A stretch of DNA of 52,990 bases from an uncultured Ruminococcus sp. (GTDB lineage: Bacteria; Bacillota; Clostridia; Oscillospirales; Ruminococcaceae), in NCBI GenBank assembly GCA_947176075.1, contig CAMWPG010000002.1:1-52990 (forward strand), read 5' to 3'. Of this stretch, positions 18,439-27,056 are shown one piece after another (the stretch's first letter is position 1; every line of letters begins with the position of its first letter). The notes under the pieces are model-generated. The model searched no databases, was not told the DNA's origin, and worked only from the letters and a program-made list of their open reading frames with translations. A program made the translations under genes and the position numbers.

Positions 18439-18461
18439 TTGTATGTATATAAAGGTAGAAT

Positions 18462-19019
18462 ATGGAAAATATAGAGGTAATTAAAAGCAAACGAAAAACG
18501 ATTTCATTGCAAATAAATTCTGATGGAAGCATAGTGCTTAAAGCACCGATATATGTAAGCGACACGGAAGTAAATGAATTTATAAAACAGAAATCCGGCT
18601 GGATCGAAAAGCATCTACAGAAAATTCAGGAACGTAAAGATAAAATGTCAAATATAAATCCGCTGACTATGGACGAAATATATGATCTTGCTGATAAGGC
18701 AATGAAAATTATTCCTAAGCGAACTGCACATTATGCTCCGCTGATCGGAGTGGATTACGGACGTATTACAATACGGAATCAGAAAAGCAGATGGGGCAGC
18801 TGTTCCGGCAGAGGAAATCTTAATTTTAATTGTCTTCTTATGCTGATGCCATCTGATGTTATAGATTATGTTGTGGTGCATGAGCTTTGTCATCGCAAGG
18901 AAATGAATCATTCAAAGAAATTCTGGCTGGAGGTTGAAAAAATTCTGCCTGACTATAAAAAACAATTGAGCTGGCTTAAAGAACACGGCGATGAGATAAT
19001 GATGAGAATGATTGGATGA
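18462..19019 (+). CDS. YgjP/DUF45-type M48-like metallohydrolase
   Basis: 185-aa protein of the DUF45 (YgjP, WrpP-like) family. The gluzincin-type zinc motif HELCH (in VVVHELCHRKEMNHS) and the downstream NHSKKFW are present, as is the family-typical IRNQKSRWGSCSGRGNLNFN. There is no membrane helix, so it should be cytoplasmic. The substrate is not known; some homologues neighbour type I restriction genes, but no such genes are here. Its stop overlaps the next start as ATGA, so the two are translationally coupled. Confidence 0.9.
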   Translation: MENIEVIKSKRKTISLQINSDGSIVLKAPIYVSDTEVNEFIKQKSGWIEKHLQKIQERKDKMSNINPLTMDEIYDLADKAMKIIPKRTAHYAPLIGVDYGRITIRNQKSRWGSCSGRGNLNFNCLLMLMPSDVIDYVVVHELCHRKEMNHSKKFWLEVEKILPDYKKQLSWLKEHGDEIMMRMIG

Positions 19020-20161
19020 AAATCGGTGCTTTGTCAGAATATTCTCAGCTGAAAAATTATAAAGCTTTGCCGAAAATATGTGTGGAATTCATATGCGGAC
19101 TGAAAATAAAAAGATTGGAGATGGATTTTTTGACTTCATTTAATCAGGTGTATGTTAATATTAACCTTGCAGCTCTAAGAGAGAATATACAGTATACCTA
19201 TGAATTGTGCAGGAAAAAATCAATAGATCTTGCAGTTGTAGCGAAAAGTATCTGTGCTGATAAACGTATAATGGACGTAATAGAAGAATCTCCGGCGAAT
19301 ATTATAGCTGATTCAAGATTGGACAATTTCTGTGCTGTAAATACGGAAAAGACACGATTTCTTATAAGACCGTCTTCGGTCATGGAAGCTCAGGCTGCGA
19401 TTATGTATTCCGATATAAGTATGCAGACATCAATAGAAACTGTTAAGGCGCTTGAAGCTGCTGCTGAGAGTGCTGGAAAGGTACATGATATTCTTATAAT
19501 GATAGATCTTGGCGATCTTAGAGATGGAATATATTATACTGATCGTATGACAATTCTTAATATGGGTAGATATATCCATGAAAGTTCATTTCTGCGTCTG
19601 GCAGGAATTGCAGCAAATTATAACTGCTTTTCTCATTTGCTGCCAAATGATGAAAATATGAACACAGCAGTTGAGATCTTCCATATGTTAAAGCCATATT
19701 ATGATACGGATTTTCCCATAGTATCATGCGGTAATTCCAGTGCTGTCACGCTTCTTACCGGAAGCAACATAGATATTCCAAAAGAAATAAATCAATTCAG
19801 AATCGGAGAAGCTATTGTGCTTGGCAGAGATCCTTCTGATAATACCCTTATACCTGGTTATCGTTATGATACATTTATTCTGGAGGCGGCTCTCATAGAG
19901 GTGTATGACAAGCCGGTAAATGGCAGAATAATGCGCCGAGGAGTGCTTTCTATAGGCAAGCAGGATCTTATCATTGAACATATTATTCCAATTGATGAAA
20001 AAGTACATATCCTTGGAGCTTGTTCTGACGAATGTGTTGTGGATCTTTCCGATGTACCAGAATATCAAGCGGGAGATTTTGTGAAGTTTCATCTTGAATA
20101 CGATGCTCTCATGACGTTATTTTCAGGAAGATTTTTTCAGAAGAAGTACATTGATCAATAA
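19016..20161 (+). CDS. Fold-type III PLP-dependent amino-acid racemase (alanine/ornithine racemase-like)
   Basis: The body resembles the ornithine-racemase/YhfX branch of the alanine-racemase fold: VNINLAALRENIQ, the PLP-lysine region AVVAKSICAD, a segment ending DLGDLRDGI, a SCGNSSAV phosphate-binding turn and INQFRIGEAIVLG. Substrate specificity cannot be read from sequence. ATG 19016 overlaps the upstream stop by 4 nt but gives about 35 residues without family resemblance. ATG 19121 or TTG 19130 would begin close to the canonical VNI strand, with GGAG 9 nt before the TTG. The protein lacks an evident C-terminal canonical Alr catalytic Tyr domain. Confidence 0.78.
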   Translation: MKIGALSEYSQLKNYKALPKICVEFICGLKIKRLEMDFLTSFNQVYVNINLAALRENIQYTYELCRKKSIDLAVVAKSICADKRIMDVIEESPANIIADSRLDNFCAVNTEKTRFLIRPSSVMEAQAAIMYSDISMQTSIETVKALEAAAESAGKVHDILIMIDLGDLRDGIYYTDRMTILNMGRYIHESSFLRLAGIAANYNCFSHLLPNDENMNTAVEIFHMLKPYYDTDFPIVSCGNSSAVTLLTGSNIDIPKEINQFRIGEAIVLGRDPSDNTLIPGYRYDTFILEAALIEVYDKPVNGRIMRRGVLSIGKQDLIIEHIIPIDEKVHILGACSDECVVDLSDVPEYQAGDFVKFHLEYDALMTLFSGRFFQKKYIDQ

Positions 20162-20209
20162 TAAAAATATATTCTAAAATTCTTAATATGTGAACAGGAT
20201 CTTATATTT

Positions 20210-20237
20210 CCCGAATTAGCGGTGCTGCTGATTCGGG
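20210..20237 (+). terminator. Terminator after the racemase gene
   Basis: 11-bp stem CCCGAATTAGC / GCTGATTCGGG (one G-U pair), 6-nt loop, T run behind. Confidence 0.87.
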
Positions 20238-20261
20238 TTTTTAAATTTGAAATAATTTTTC

Positions 20262-20290
20262 TTGCAAATTAGTGGGATATATGTTATAAT
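20262..20290 (+). promoter_or_regulatory. fbp promoter
   Basis: TTGCAA (20262-20267), 17-bp spacer, TATAAT (20285-20290), about 60 bp before the fbp start. Confidence 0.75.
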
Positions 20291-20352
20291 GTATAATAGT
20301 ATGTTTTGACTTGATATATCATGAATTTATTTAATATTGAAATGGAGGCGCT

Positions 20353-22308
20353 ATGGCTTATACAAAATCAAGATATCTTGAGCAGCTTGCCGAGGTTTTT
20401 CCAACTATTGGAAGAGCTACTACAGAAATTATAAATTTGCAGTCGGTTCTGAATTTGCCGAAGGGCACAGAGCATTTTTTATCGGACATTCATGGAGAAT
20501 ATGAGGCGTTTTCTCATGTGCTTCGAAACGGTTCAGGTGCTGTTAGAAAGAAAATAGATGATGTTTTTGGGCATACGCTGGGCACAGGAGAAAAAGTCGC
20601 TTTGGCATCGCTTATATACTATCCTAAGGAACGTATTGAGCTGATTAAGGATACTGAGCCTGATATGGAAAATTGGTATAAAGTATCGCTTTACAGGCTT
20701 ATTGAGGTGTGCAAGGTTTTGTCATCAAAATATACGAGAGAAAAGCTCAGACGTGCTCTTCCGGCAGATTATGCATATATAATTGAGGAACTTATCACAG
20801 AGAAGCCTGAGATACTGGATAAAAAGGCGTACTATGACTCTATTGTAGATACTATTATAGAAATAGGCTGCGCAGAGAATTTTATTGTAACATTGTCAAG
20901 GCTTATACAGCATCTTGTTATAGATCATCTTCATATAATCGGTGATATTTATGACAGAGGATCGGGTGCGCATTTTATAATGGACAGACTATGTAGCTAT
21001 CATTCTCTTGATATCCAATGGGGCAATCATGACGTTGTATGGATGGGCGCACACGCTGGACAAACAGCCTGCATTGCTGCTGTTGTCAGAAATAGTCTTC
21101 TTTGTGGAAATTATGACACCCTTGAGGACGGTTATGGAATTAGTCTTATGCCCCTTGTAAGATTTGCGCTTGAAACATACGGCGATGATCCATGTAAACA
21201 ATTCAAGATAAGAGGAAAGGCAAAGGAACGAAATGCTGAGATAGGTCTTGCTATGAGAATGCACAAGGCGATCACCATTATACAGTTCAAGCTTGATGGT
21301 CAACTTGCAGATGAGTATCCAGAATTTAAAATGGAGGGTAGAAGACTTCTTCATAAAATAGATTTTAAAAACGGAACCGTTGAAATTAACGAAGAGAAAT
21401 ATCAGATGCTCGATACAAATTTCCCTACTATCGATCCTAAAAATCCGTATGAGCTTACAGACGGTGAAAAAAATGTGATGAAAAAGCTCCAGCTTGCTTT
21501 TGTGCATTGTGAAAAACTTCAGAGACATATCCAGCTGCTGCTGAAAAAGGGTGGACTTTATAAAATATATAACGGTAATCTGCTTTATCATGGATGTATA
21601 CCTATGAATGATGACGGAAGCTTCCGAGAGGTATCAGTAGGAGGAAAGCTCTATAAAGGGCGTTCTCTGTATGATGCACTTGAGGGATGTGTTCGTAAGG
21701 CTTTTATTTCCTTGTCGGAAAATGAAAAACGGCTTGGACGTGATATGATGTGGTTTCTTTGGAACGGACCTGATTCTCCGCTGTTCGGACGCAGTAAAAT
21801 GGCAAATTTTGAAAGATATTTTATAGCAGAAGAAGAAACTCATGCTGAGATCAAAAATGCATACTATTCATTTATGGACGATACTGAAACTGCCGTTCGC
21901 ATATTGGAGGAATTCGGACTTCAGGGGGATAATTCGCATATTATAAACGGTCATGTTCCTGTTCACCAAAAGGAAGGCGAAAGCCCTGTAAAATGCGGAG
22001 GAAAACTGCTTGTTATTGACGGCGGATTTTCAAAACAGTACAGAAGGGTGACAGGTATTGCGGGCTATACTCTTATTTATAGTTCCTATGGCATGATGCT
22101 TACGGCACATGAACCTTTTGAATCAAAGGAAAAAGCGGTAAGCGATTGTACAGATATAGTTTCAAGACGTGTTGCAGTAGAGCATACTGCAAAAAGAATC
22201 TCAATTGGAGATACTGATGAGGGCGCACGTATGAAAATGCGTATTGCAGATCTGAAATCTTTGATCGCCGCTTATCGTGAGGGTATTCTTCAGGAACGTG
22301 ATGATTGA
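20353..22308 (+). CDS. fbp: Fructose-1,6-bisphosphatase, class III (Firmicutes type)
   Basis: Hydrolyses fructose 1,6-bisphosphate in gluconeogenesis. At 651 aa it fits the large Firmicutes class, which is unrelated to E. coli Fbp and built on a metallophosphatase fold. The metal motifs are visible: SDIHGEYEAF (about residue 44), GDIYDRGSG (about 197), WGNHDVVWMG (about 223) and INGHVPVHQ near the C-terminus. It has its own promoter and GGAGG ahead of the ATG, and is followed after 17 bp by an SGNH-hydrolase gene in the same direction. Confidence 0.96.
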   Translation: MAYTKSRYLEQLAEVFPTIGRATTEIINLQSVLNLPKGTEHFLSDIHGEYEAFSHVLRNGSGAVRKKIDDVFGHTLGTGEKVALASLIYYPKERIELIKDTEPDMENWYKVSLYRLIEVCKVLSSKYTREKLRRALPADYAYIIEELITEKPEILDKKAYYDSIVDTIIEIGCAENFIVTLSRLIQHLVIDHLHIIGDIYDRGSGAHFIMDRLCSYHSLDIQWGNHDVVWMGAHAGQTACIAAVVRNSLLCGNYDTLEDGYGISLMPLVRFALETYGDDPCKQFKIRGKAKERNAEIGLAMRMHKAITIIQFKLDGQLADEYPEFKMEGRRLLHKIDFKNGTVEINEEKYQMLDTNFPTIDPKNPYELTDGEKNVMKKLQLAFVHCEKLQRHIQLLLKKGGLYKIYNGNLLYHGCIPMNDDGSFREVSVGGKLYKGRSLYDALEGCVRKAFISLSENEKRLGRDMMWFLWNGPDSPLFGRSKMANFERYFIAEEETHAEIKNAYYSFMDDTETAVRILEEFGLQGDNSHIINGHVPVHQKEGESPVKCGGKLLVIDGGFSKQYRRVTGIAGYTLIYSSYGMMLTAHEPFESKEKAVSDCTDIVSRRVAVEHTAKRISIGDTDEGARMKMRIADLKSLIAAYREGILQERDD

Positions 22309-22325
22309 TATGGAGGTAACATAAT

Positions 22326-23429
22326 ATGAAGGATTATGGAAATGCAGGAGCACTTTGCGGTGCTCTTGGATGTATGGTGCTGCTTTTGGTAAGTATGCAT
22401 TTTGCAAAGGTTGAGGATAAGCCTGATACTGAAAAGGTTTCGGCTGAGGTCATATACGATGATTCGTCAAGTACGGTGACTACATCGGCTGTAAGCGATA
22501 TAGGAACTGATTTGTTTGCCGGGACAAGTGTCAGCAGTTTAGAAACTCTTGAGCCAATGTCTTCTACAGATATTTCATCTGTGTCAGAACCGGATATAAC
22601 AACTTCCACTGATGCTGCTGCAGAACCTGGCATTTCGGCATCATTTATAGGACCTCTTACAAAGCAGCAGCGTGATATTCTTGAAGCAAGTATATCATAT
22701 CCTCCAGAGGTGCGCCATCTTGCATATCCGCAGCAGCTGTCAATTGTGGGTGATTCTATTGCAAGCGGATTTGGAGTATACGGTGTTCTTAATAATTCAT
22801 ATGATTTTGCTACAGGAAATCTCGGTGCAAGAAGTATAGACGATTACGCTTTCAGTTATGGCGGTGAAATGGGCAAATATCTTGATGTACTTACAGCATC
22901 TCAGCCAGCATACATATATCTTTCTATGGGTATGAATGATGTAAATATAGTAACATCAGATCAGTACGCAGACGATTACAAAGCAATAATCACTAATGTG
23001 CATGATGTCTGCCCTGATTCAATAATTATAGTAGCCGGCATTACTCCTGTATCTGCTGAATCGACATTTGCAGCTAACAGCACTATTGTTATGTTTAATG
23101 AAAAGCTCAAGGCGGCTGTAGAGAGTTTTGCTTCCCCGATGATACGATATTATGATGCAGGATCATATATTAAAGATGAGGTAACAGGCGCTATGAGAAA
23201 TGACTGCGACGGAGGAGACGGAATACATCTTTCATCTTCTGCATATTATTCGCTTCTGGAAAATCTTTATCCGCTGCTTGATGAAATGCCTCTTCCTAAG
23301 ATTATCAAGGATATTATAGAAGAGCAGGATCTTGCTTCAAAGGCAGCTGAGATGCAGGAGGATGAAAATAACGATGACAGTTTAGATGACGGTTACTCGG
23401 AAGAACCTGTCTCAGCTTATATAGAATAA
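22326..23429 (+). CDS. Membrane-anchored SGNH/GDSL-family hydrolase
   Basis: 367 aa. One N-terminal hydrophobic helix (about residues 8-27) is followed by a Ser/Thr-rich linker to about residue 100, so the catalytic domain should face outside. SGNH blocks are seen: GDSIASGFG with the catalytic Ser (about 142), MGMNDVN with the block III Asn (about 202) and DGIHLSSSAYY with the Asp-x-x-His pair (about 298). Such proteins act as esterases on polysaccharide or peptidoglycan acyl groups; the substrate is unknown. It ends in an acidic tail. The gene is probably cotranscribed with fbp, an odd pairing. Confidence 0.88.
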   Translation: MKDYGNAGALCGALGCMVLLLVSMHFAKVEDKPDTEKVSAEVIYDDSSSTVTTSAVSDIGTDLFAGTSVSSLETLEPMSSTDISSVSEPDITTSTDAAAEPGISASFIGPLTKQQRDILEASISYPPEVRHLAYPQQLSIVGDSIASGFGVYGVLNNSYDFATGNLGARSIDDYAFSYGGEMGKYLDVLTASQPAYIYLSMGMNDVNIVTSDQYADDYKAIITNVHDVCPDSIIIVAGITPVSAESTFAANSTIVMFNEKLKAAVESFASPMIRYYDAGSYIKDEVTGAMRNDCDGGDGIHLSSSAYYSLLENLYPLLDEMPLPKIIKDIIEEQDLASKAAEMQEDENNDDSLDDGYSEEPVSAYIE

Positions 23430-23455
23430 AATCTGAAATTATACAATTAATTATA

Positions 23456-23495
23456 AAAACAGCTGCGGAAATGATTTTATTTCCACAGCTGTTTT
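23456..23495. terminator. Bidirectional terminator between convergent genes
   Basis: Stem AAAACAGCTG / CAGCTGTTTT extends inward through GGAAAT/ATTTCC with one unpaired position per side. It has A and T runs at both ends and lies between two convergent genes. Confidence 0.85.
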
Positions 23496-23524
23496 ATAAG
23501 ATCTTGTTCATTAAGAATAAATTT

Positions 23525-23758
23525 TTAGTCGAATGAATCAAAATCAATTTCATTTAATATGTCCCTGAGCGACATAACCTCTTCGGCAGAAAGAGTAATG
23601 CCCTTTCTCATTCTGCTGTGATCTGCATTCCAGTCACGAATGTCATATTTAGGCTCACGGTCATTCCAGCTTACGAGATTAAGCTCTTTTGACCAGCCAC
23701 CTGACAGCTCAGCAACAACACCGATATTTTCTGTAATTTCATACTTGAGTTCAGCCAT
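23525..23758 (-). CDS. PC4/YdbC-family single-stranded-nucleic-acid-binding protein
   Basis: 77-aa protein closely resembling YdbC, a bacterial member of the PC4 family: KELNLVSWNDREPKYDIRDW followed by GITLSAEEV. The family fold binds single-stranded DNA or RNA as a dimer and is suspected to act in transcription or repair. The ATG at 23758 is chosen because AGGAG lies 10 nt upstream and it gives the usual MAELKYEI start; an in-frame start 12 codons further out has no support. It is monocistronic on the minus strand. Confidence 0.88.
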   Translation of the reverse strand: MAELKYEITENIGVVAELSGGWSKELNLVSWNDREPKYDIRDWNADHSRMRKGITLSAEEVMSLRDILNEIDFDSFD

Positions 23759-23809
23759 TTTTATTTTTCTCCTTACGTTTAATATGTACTGCACGATGCA
23801 GCATTTTAT

Positions 23810-23838
23810 ATTATACAGTAATATAAAAAAAATAGCAA
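23810..23838 (-). promoter_or_regulatory. Promoter of the PC4/YdbC-like gene
   Basis: Minus-strand TTGCTA (23833-23838), 17-bp spacer, TATAAT (23810-23815). A small perfect palindrome, CTGCA-CGA-TGCAG, lies between the -10 and the gene. Confidence 0.7.
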
Positions 23839-23988
23839 CTGATTTTCATCATTTTCTCAGAAATTAAAAAAAGATTTTTTTGCTTGTGTAAAAATCTGCC
23901 GAAATATTTAAGATTGATTTAAGTTTGCTCATATATAATAACAAACATAAGATCAAAGCAAGTATTTTGCAAATGGAGGTGAATTTTT

Positions 23989-24738
23989 ATGGCAATAGAA
24001 ACTTTTGAGCGCAGAGAAATAAAATTTTTGCTTTCAGGTGAACAATACAGATCGCTTAAAGAGTTTCTCCCTGAATATATGGAATCAGACCCTTATTGCA
24101 AGGACGATAAGACATATGGTATATATAATGTCTATTATGATACGGATAATGATGATCTTATCCGCCAGTCGATTGAAAAGCCTTATTATAAGGAAAAGGT
24201 GCGGCTCAGAAGCTATATGTCCCCTGCATCTTGTGAGGATAAGGTGTTCCTTGAAATAAAGAAGAAAATAGGCGGTATTGTAAATAAACGTCGTGTTGCA
24301 ATGACACTTGAAGAAGCGATCCGGTATACGAAGCTTGGAGTACATCCGCCTGATAATGGCAAATATCTCAGACAGCAGGTGCTAAAGGAGCTTGACGTTC
24401 TCTTTGATCGATATAGCTTGTATCCCAAACAATACATAAGCTATGAAAGAGCAGCTTATTTCGGAAAGAATGATAGGCAGTTCAGGCTTACTTTTGATAG
24501 GAATATAACTGCAAGACGGTATGATCTTACACTTGAAAAGGAGAGCTACGGCGAACAGCTTATTCCTGACGGATATCGTCTCATGGAGGTTAAAATATCT
24601 GATTCAATGCCTGTTTGGCTTGCTGAGCAGCTGGCTGCTCTTAAGATCTATAAGATAAGCTTTTCTAAATACGGAACTGCTTATAAAAATGAAATATTAA
24701 GAAATTTGACTAAAAGGAGTATTCTGTCTTATGTTTAA
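23989..24738 (+). CDS. VTC-domain protein, putative polyphosphate polymerase
   Basis: 249-aa stand-alone VTC catalytic domain of the triphosphate-tunnel family, which in yeast Vtc4 makes polyphosphate from ATP. Tunnel residues are visible: ERREIKFLL (residues 6-14), YYDT, VRLRSY (about 70-75), FLEIKKKIGGIVNKRR (about 88), MEVKIS (about 200) and FSKYGTAY near the end. There is no SPX domain or membrane helix. GGAGGTG precedes the ATG. The 3' end overlaps the DUF4956 gene by 8 nt, so the two are coupled; in other Firmicutes these families also occur together, often with CotH proteins. Polymerase activity is inferred. Confidence 0.86.
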   Translation: MAIETFERREIKFLLSGEQYRSLKEFLPEYMESDPYCKDDKTYGIYNVYYDTDNDDLIRQSIEKPYYKEKVRLRSYMSPASCEDKVFLEIKKKIGGIVNKRRVAMTLEEAIRYTKLGVHPPDNGKYLRQQVLKELDVLFDRYSLYPKQYISYERAAYFGKNDRQFRLTFDRNITARRYDLTLEKESYGEQLIPDGYRLMEVKISDSMPVWLAEQLAALKIYKISFSKYGTAYKNEILRNLTKRSILSYV

Positions 24739-25474
24739 TAATGTTAGTTCACTTGCGGCGGCAGCCAACAATCTATTTTCAACATCTGATACAGTGTCCG
24801 CTGCTTCCGGCGCAAGTGCTGTTGATATGATATTCGCTCTGGGACTCAGTGTGCTTATGGGCATTATGATAAGTGCGCTTTATATTTTTACGCACAGAAA
24901 AAGCAGCTATTCTTCCAGCTATGTTCTTACAATACTTATTTTGCCTATCATAGTTTCCGTTGTACTTGTTATGATAAATTCCACGGCAAGTGCACTGAGT
25001 TTGGCTGGTGTGTTTACTCTTTGCCGCTATCGCACAGTTCCCGGAGATCCTAAGGATATTACATATGTATTCTTTGCTATGGCAGTCGGAGTTATCTGTG
25101 GTATCAATCGCAGCGATTATATATGGTTCTTGTTTGTATTCTTTGCAGTTGTGGCAGCTGTTCTTCTGATCGTGGATATTACACGCTTCGGCCAGTGCAA
25201 AACAAGCTCAATGACACTCAAGATAACCATTCCTGAGGATATGAATTATGTCGGACTTTTTGACGGCATTCTTAATCACTATACTTCAAGCTGGAAGCTG
25301 AGAAGAATTAAGACAACAAATTTTGGTTCTCTGTTTGAACTTGTATATAGTCTTGAAATGAAAGAAGATGCCGATCAGAAACAATTTATAGATGAAATAA
25401 GAAATTTAAATGGCAATCTTACAGTTGTTTTAACTCTTTTCAAATATGACGATAAGGTGTATGAACAGAACTGA
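24731..25474 (+). CDS. DUF4956 integral membrane protein
   Basis: 247 aa with about four N-terminal membrane helices (within residues 25-160) and a soluble C-terminal domain of about 80 aa (MTLKITIPEDMNYVGLFDGI). The segment AGVFTLCRYRTVPGDPKDIT between helices is the conserved DUF4956 signature. Members regularly neighbour VTC-domain proteins, which suggests they anchor or accept the product of the VTC enzyme, but no function is established. AGGAG lies 11 nt upstream inside the VTC gene. The next gene follows after 30 bp. Confidence 0.87.
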   Translation: MFNNVSSLAAAANNLFSTSDTVSAASGASAVDMIFALGLSVLMGIMISALYIFTHRKSSYSSSYVLTILILPIIVSVVLVMINSTASALSLAGVFTLCRYRTVPGDPKDITYVFFAMAVGVICGINRSDYIWFLFVFFAVVAAVLLIVDITRFGQCKTSSMTLKITIPEDMNYVGLFDGILNHYTSSWKLRRIKTTNFGSLFELVYSLEMKEDADQKQFIDEIRNLNGNLTVVLTLFKYDDKVYEQN

Positions 25475-25504
25475 TTTGCCTGAAATAATGGGGTGTGGAA
25501 TAAT

Positions 25505-26872
25505 ATGAAATATAAGCGAATAGCGTTATGCGTTTTAAGCAGTGTAATGCTTGCTGGTCTGTGTTCATGTAAAAATGATGATAAAATTGCAGAGTACAGC
25601 GAAATGCTGGCGGCAGAGGATATTACTATATCAACCGGAATAGATACTCCTGAGAATGAGGATGCGGCAAAGATCACTTCAACTAATGTATCTACAAACG
25701 TTGTTAGCGACACTGCAGATAAAACAACGGCTTTATCAACAACGATATCAACGAAAACTACAGCAATATCATCTGGATCAAATAAAATGACTGTTACCTA
25801 TGTGAAAAATACTTCTTCTGTAAATAATAAATCAAGCAATAAAAATAATACCTCCTATAATAATAACAGCGGATCTATTCCTGCTGCAACAACCAAGAAA
25901 ACTACATCTAAGCCTGCGTCAACAACTACTACAACTACAGAACCCATCGCTTTGGAGGATGTTGATAAATACATAGATTTTAGTTTGATATCAAGCGGCG
26001 ATGGATATACATTTGACGGCAGTACTCTTAGTATATTTTCTTCTGGAACATATCACCTTTCTGGTGAACTGTACGGTATGGTATATGTAAATGTAGGAAA
26101 CGATGATAAAGTAAAGCTCAGACTTAACGGAGTTGGAATAGAGAATACAGGTGCGCCGTGCATTCAGGTCGATAATGCAGATAAGGTAATAGTAAATGCT
26201 GTAAGCGGTTCGTCCAATTATATGAAATGCTACAGTACAAATGAAAAGAATGATGCTGCTATTTTCAGTAAGGATGATATGAAGATAAAGGGTGAAGGTT
26301 CACTTTACGTATTTTGCGATAATGAGCATGGTATCTCATGCAATAATGATCTTGAAATAGAAGAATGTCAGCTTACTGTTGATGCTGAAAAGATTGGTAT
26401 AAATTCCCATAAATCAATAACCGTTTTTTCAGGAAATATTGAAACAAACGGAGATAACTGCGGTATTCGCTGCCGAGATTATATCGAGATTAACGGAGGA
26501 TATATTGCTTCCTGCGGCGGTAAGAAGATAGGTGCTGACAGAGGCGGTATTATTTCTGATACAAATAATCTTTGTATAAATGGAGGTACTGTTATTGCTG
26601 TAGGAATGAATCAGACTGTACCTTATGGCAGTCAGAATTCAGCTGTATTTTCATTCCCTTCTGTAATAACAAAGGATAATGTGATAGGAGTATCGGTATC
26701 TGGTATGACCCTTGCTTCTGTTCAGCCAAACAAGAAATTTTCCTGCGCTCTCATAAGTGATCCGGGACTTAATATAGGCGATATATGCGACATATGGCTC
26801 GGTGATGTCTACTATGATAATTTTAATATGACCGATGCTATAACTCAGGCGATTCTTGACGGGATAGTTTAA
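25505..26872 (+). CDS. Lipoprotein with Thr/Ser linker and beta-helix carbohydrate-binding domain (DUF4353-like)
   Basis: 455 aa. A short basic N-terminus and a hydrophobic core lead to LCSC, a plausible lipobox. Residues 30-145 are a Thr/Ser/Asn linker with runs such as TTTTTTEP. The rest shows short repeating turns (GIENTGAPCIQVDNADKVIV, DDMKIKGEGSLYVFC, DLEIEECQLTVDA, YIEINGGYIASCGG) typical of the right-handed beta-helix of the DUF4353/Cthe_2159 family, which binds acidic polysaccharides and calcium. This slot is often held by CotH kinases in related VTC operons. The ATG at 25505 is preferred over the GTG at 25493. A long terminator ends the operon. Confidence 0.82.
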   Translation: MKYKRIALCVLSSVMLAGLCSCKNDDKIAEYSEMLAAEDITISTGIDTPENEDAAKITSTNVSTNVVSDTADKTTALSTTISTKTTAISSGSNKMTVTYVKNTSSVNNKSSNKNNTSYNNNSGSIPAATTKKTTSKPASTTTTTTEPIALEDVDKYIDFSLISSGDGYTFDGSTLSIFSSGTYHLSGELYGMVYVNVGNDDKVKLRLNGVGIENTGAPCIQVDNADKVIVNAVSGSSNYMKCYSTNEKNDAAIFSKDDMKIKGEGSLYVFCDNEHGISCNNDLEIEECQLTVDAEKIGINSHKSITVFSGNIETNGDNCGIRCRDYIEINGGYIASCGGKKIGADRGGIISDTNNLCINGGTVIAVGMNQTVPYGSQNSAVFSFPSVITKDNVIGVSVSGMTLASVQPNKKFSCALISDPGLNIGDICDIWLGDVYYDNFNMTDAITQAILDGIV

Positions 26873-26898
26873 ATTTGTTTTATTTATTAGAATAGTGT

Positions 26899-26943
26899 AA
26901 AACGTGCATTTATAAAGCTGTATGCTTTGTAAATGCACGTTTT
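26899..26943 (+). terminator. Long terminator closing the VTC operon
   Basis: 20-bp stem, left arm AAAACGTGCATTTATAAAGC at 26899-26918 and right arm at 26924-26943, one G-U pair, 5-nt loop, then T-rich sequence. Confidence 0.88.
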
Positions 26944-26997
26944 CACTTTTTAAAAGCTTTTTATATTAAAATATGCAAATATAATTATATAATGACA

Positions 26998-27025
26998 TTG
27001 ACAAATTATATAATTGTGGTATAAT
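26998..27025 (+). promoter_or_regulatory. Promoter of the ribbon-helix-helix/clpB operon
   Basis: TTGACA (26998-27003), 16-bp spacer, TATAAT (27020-27025). There is no CIRCE (HrcA) element between here and the start codon. Confidence 0.8.
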
Positions 27026-27056
27026 ATTAAATAAGAAAAGAAAGCAGGTGAATTCC

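Noticed and set aside
20989-21591. A 200-codon open frame on the minus strand within fbp
   Set aside because: It lies fully antisense to a well-supported gene, has no ribosome site or recognisable domain, and its residue make-up (Lys/Ile/Phe/Cys-rich) is that of a shadow frame.
26944-27056. CIRCE or CtsR site before the clpB operon
   Set aside because: No TTAGCACTC/GAGTGCTAA pair nor a GGTCAAA-type direct repeat is present.
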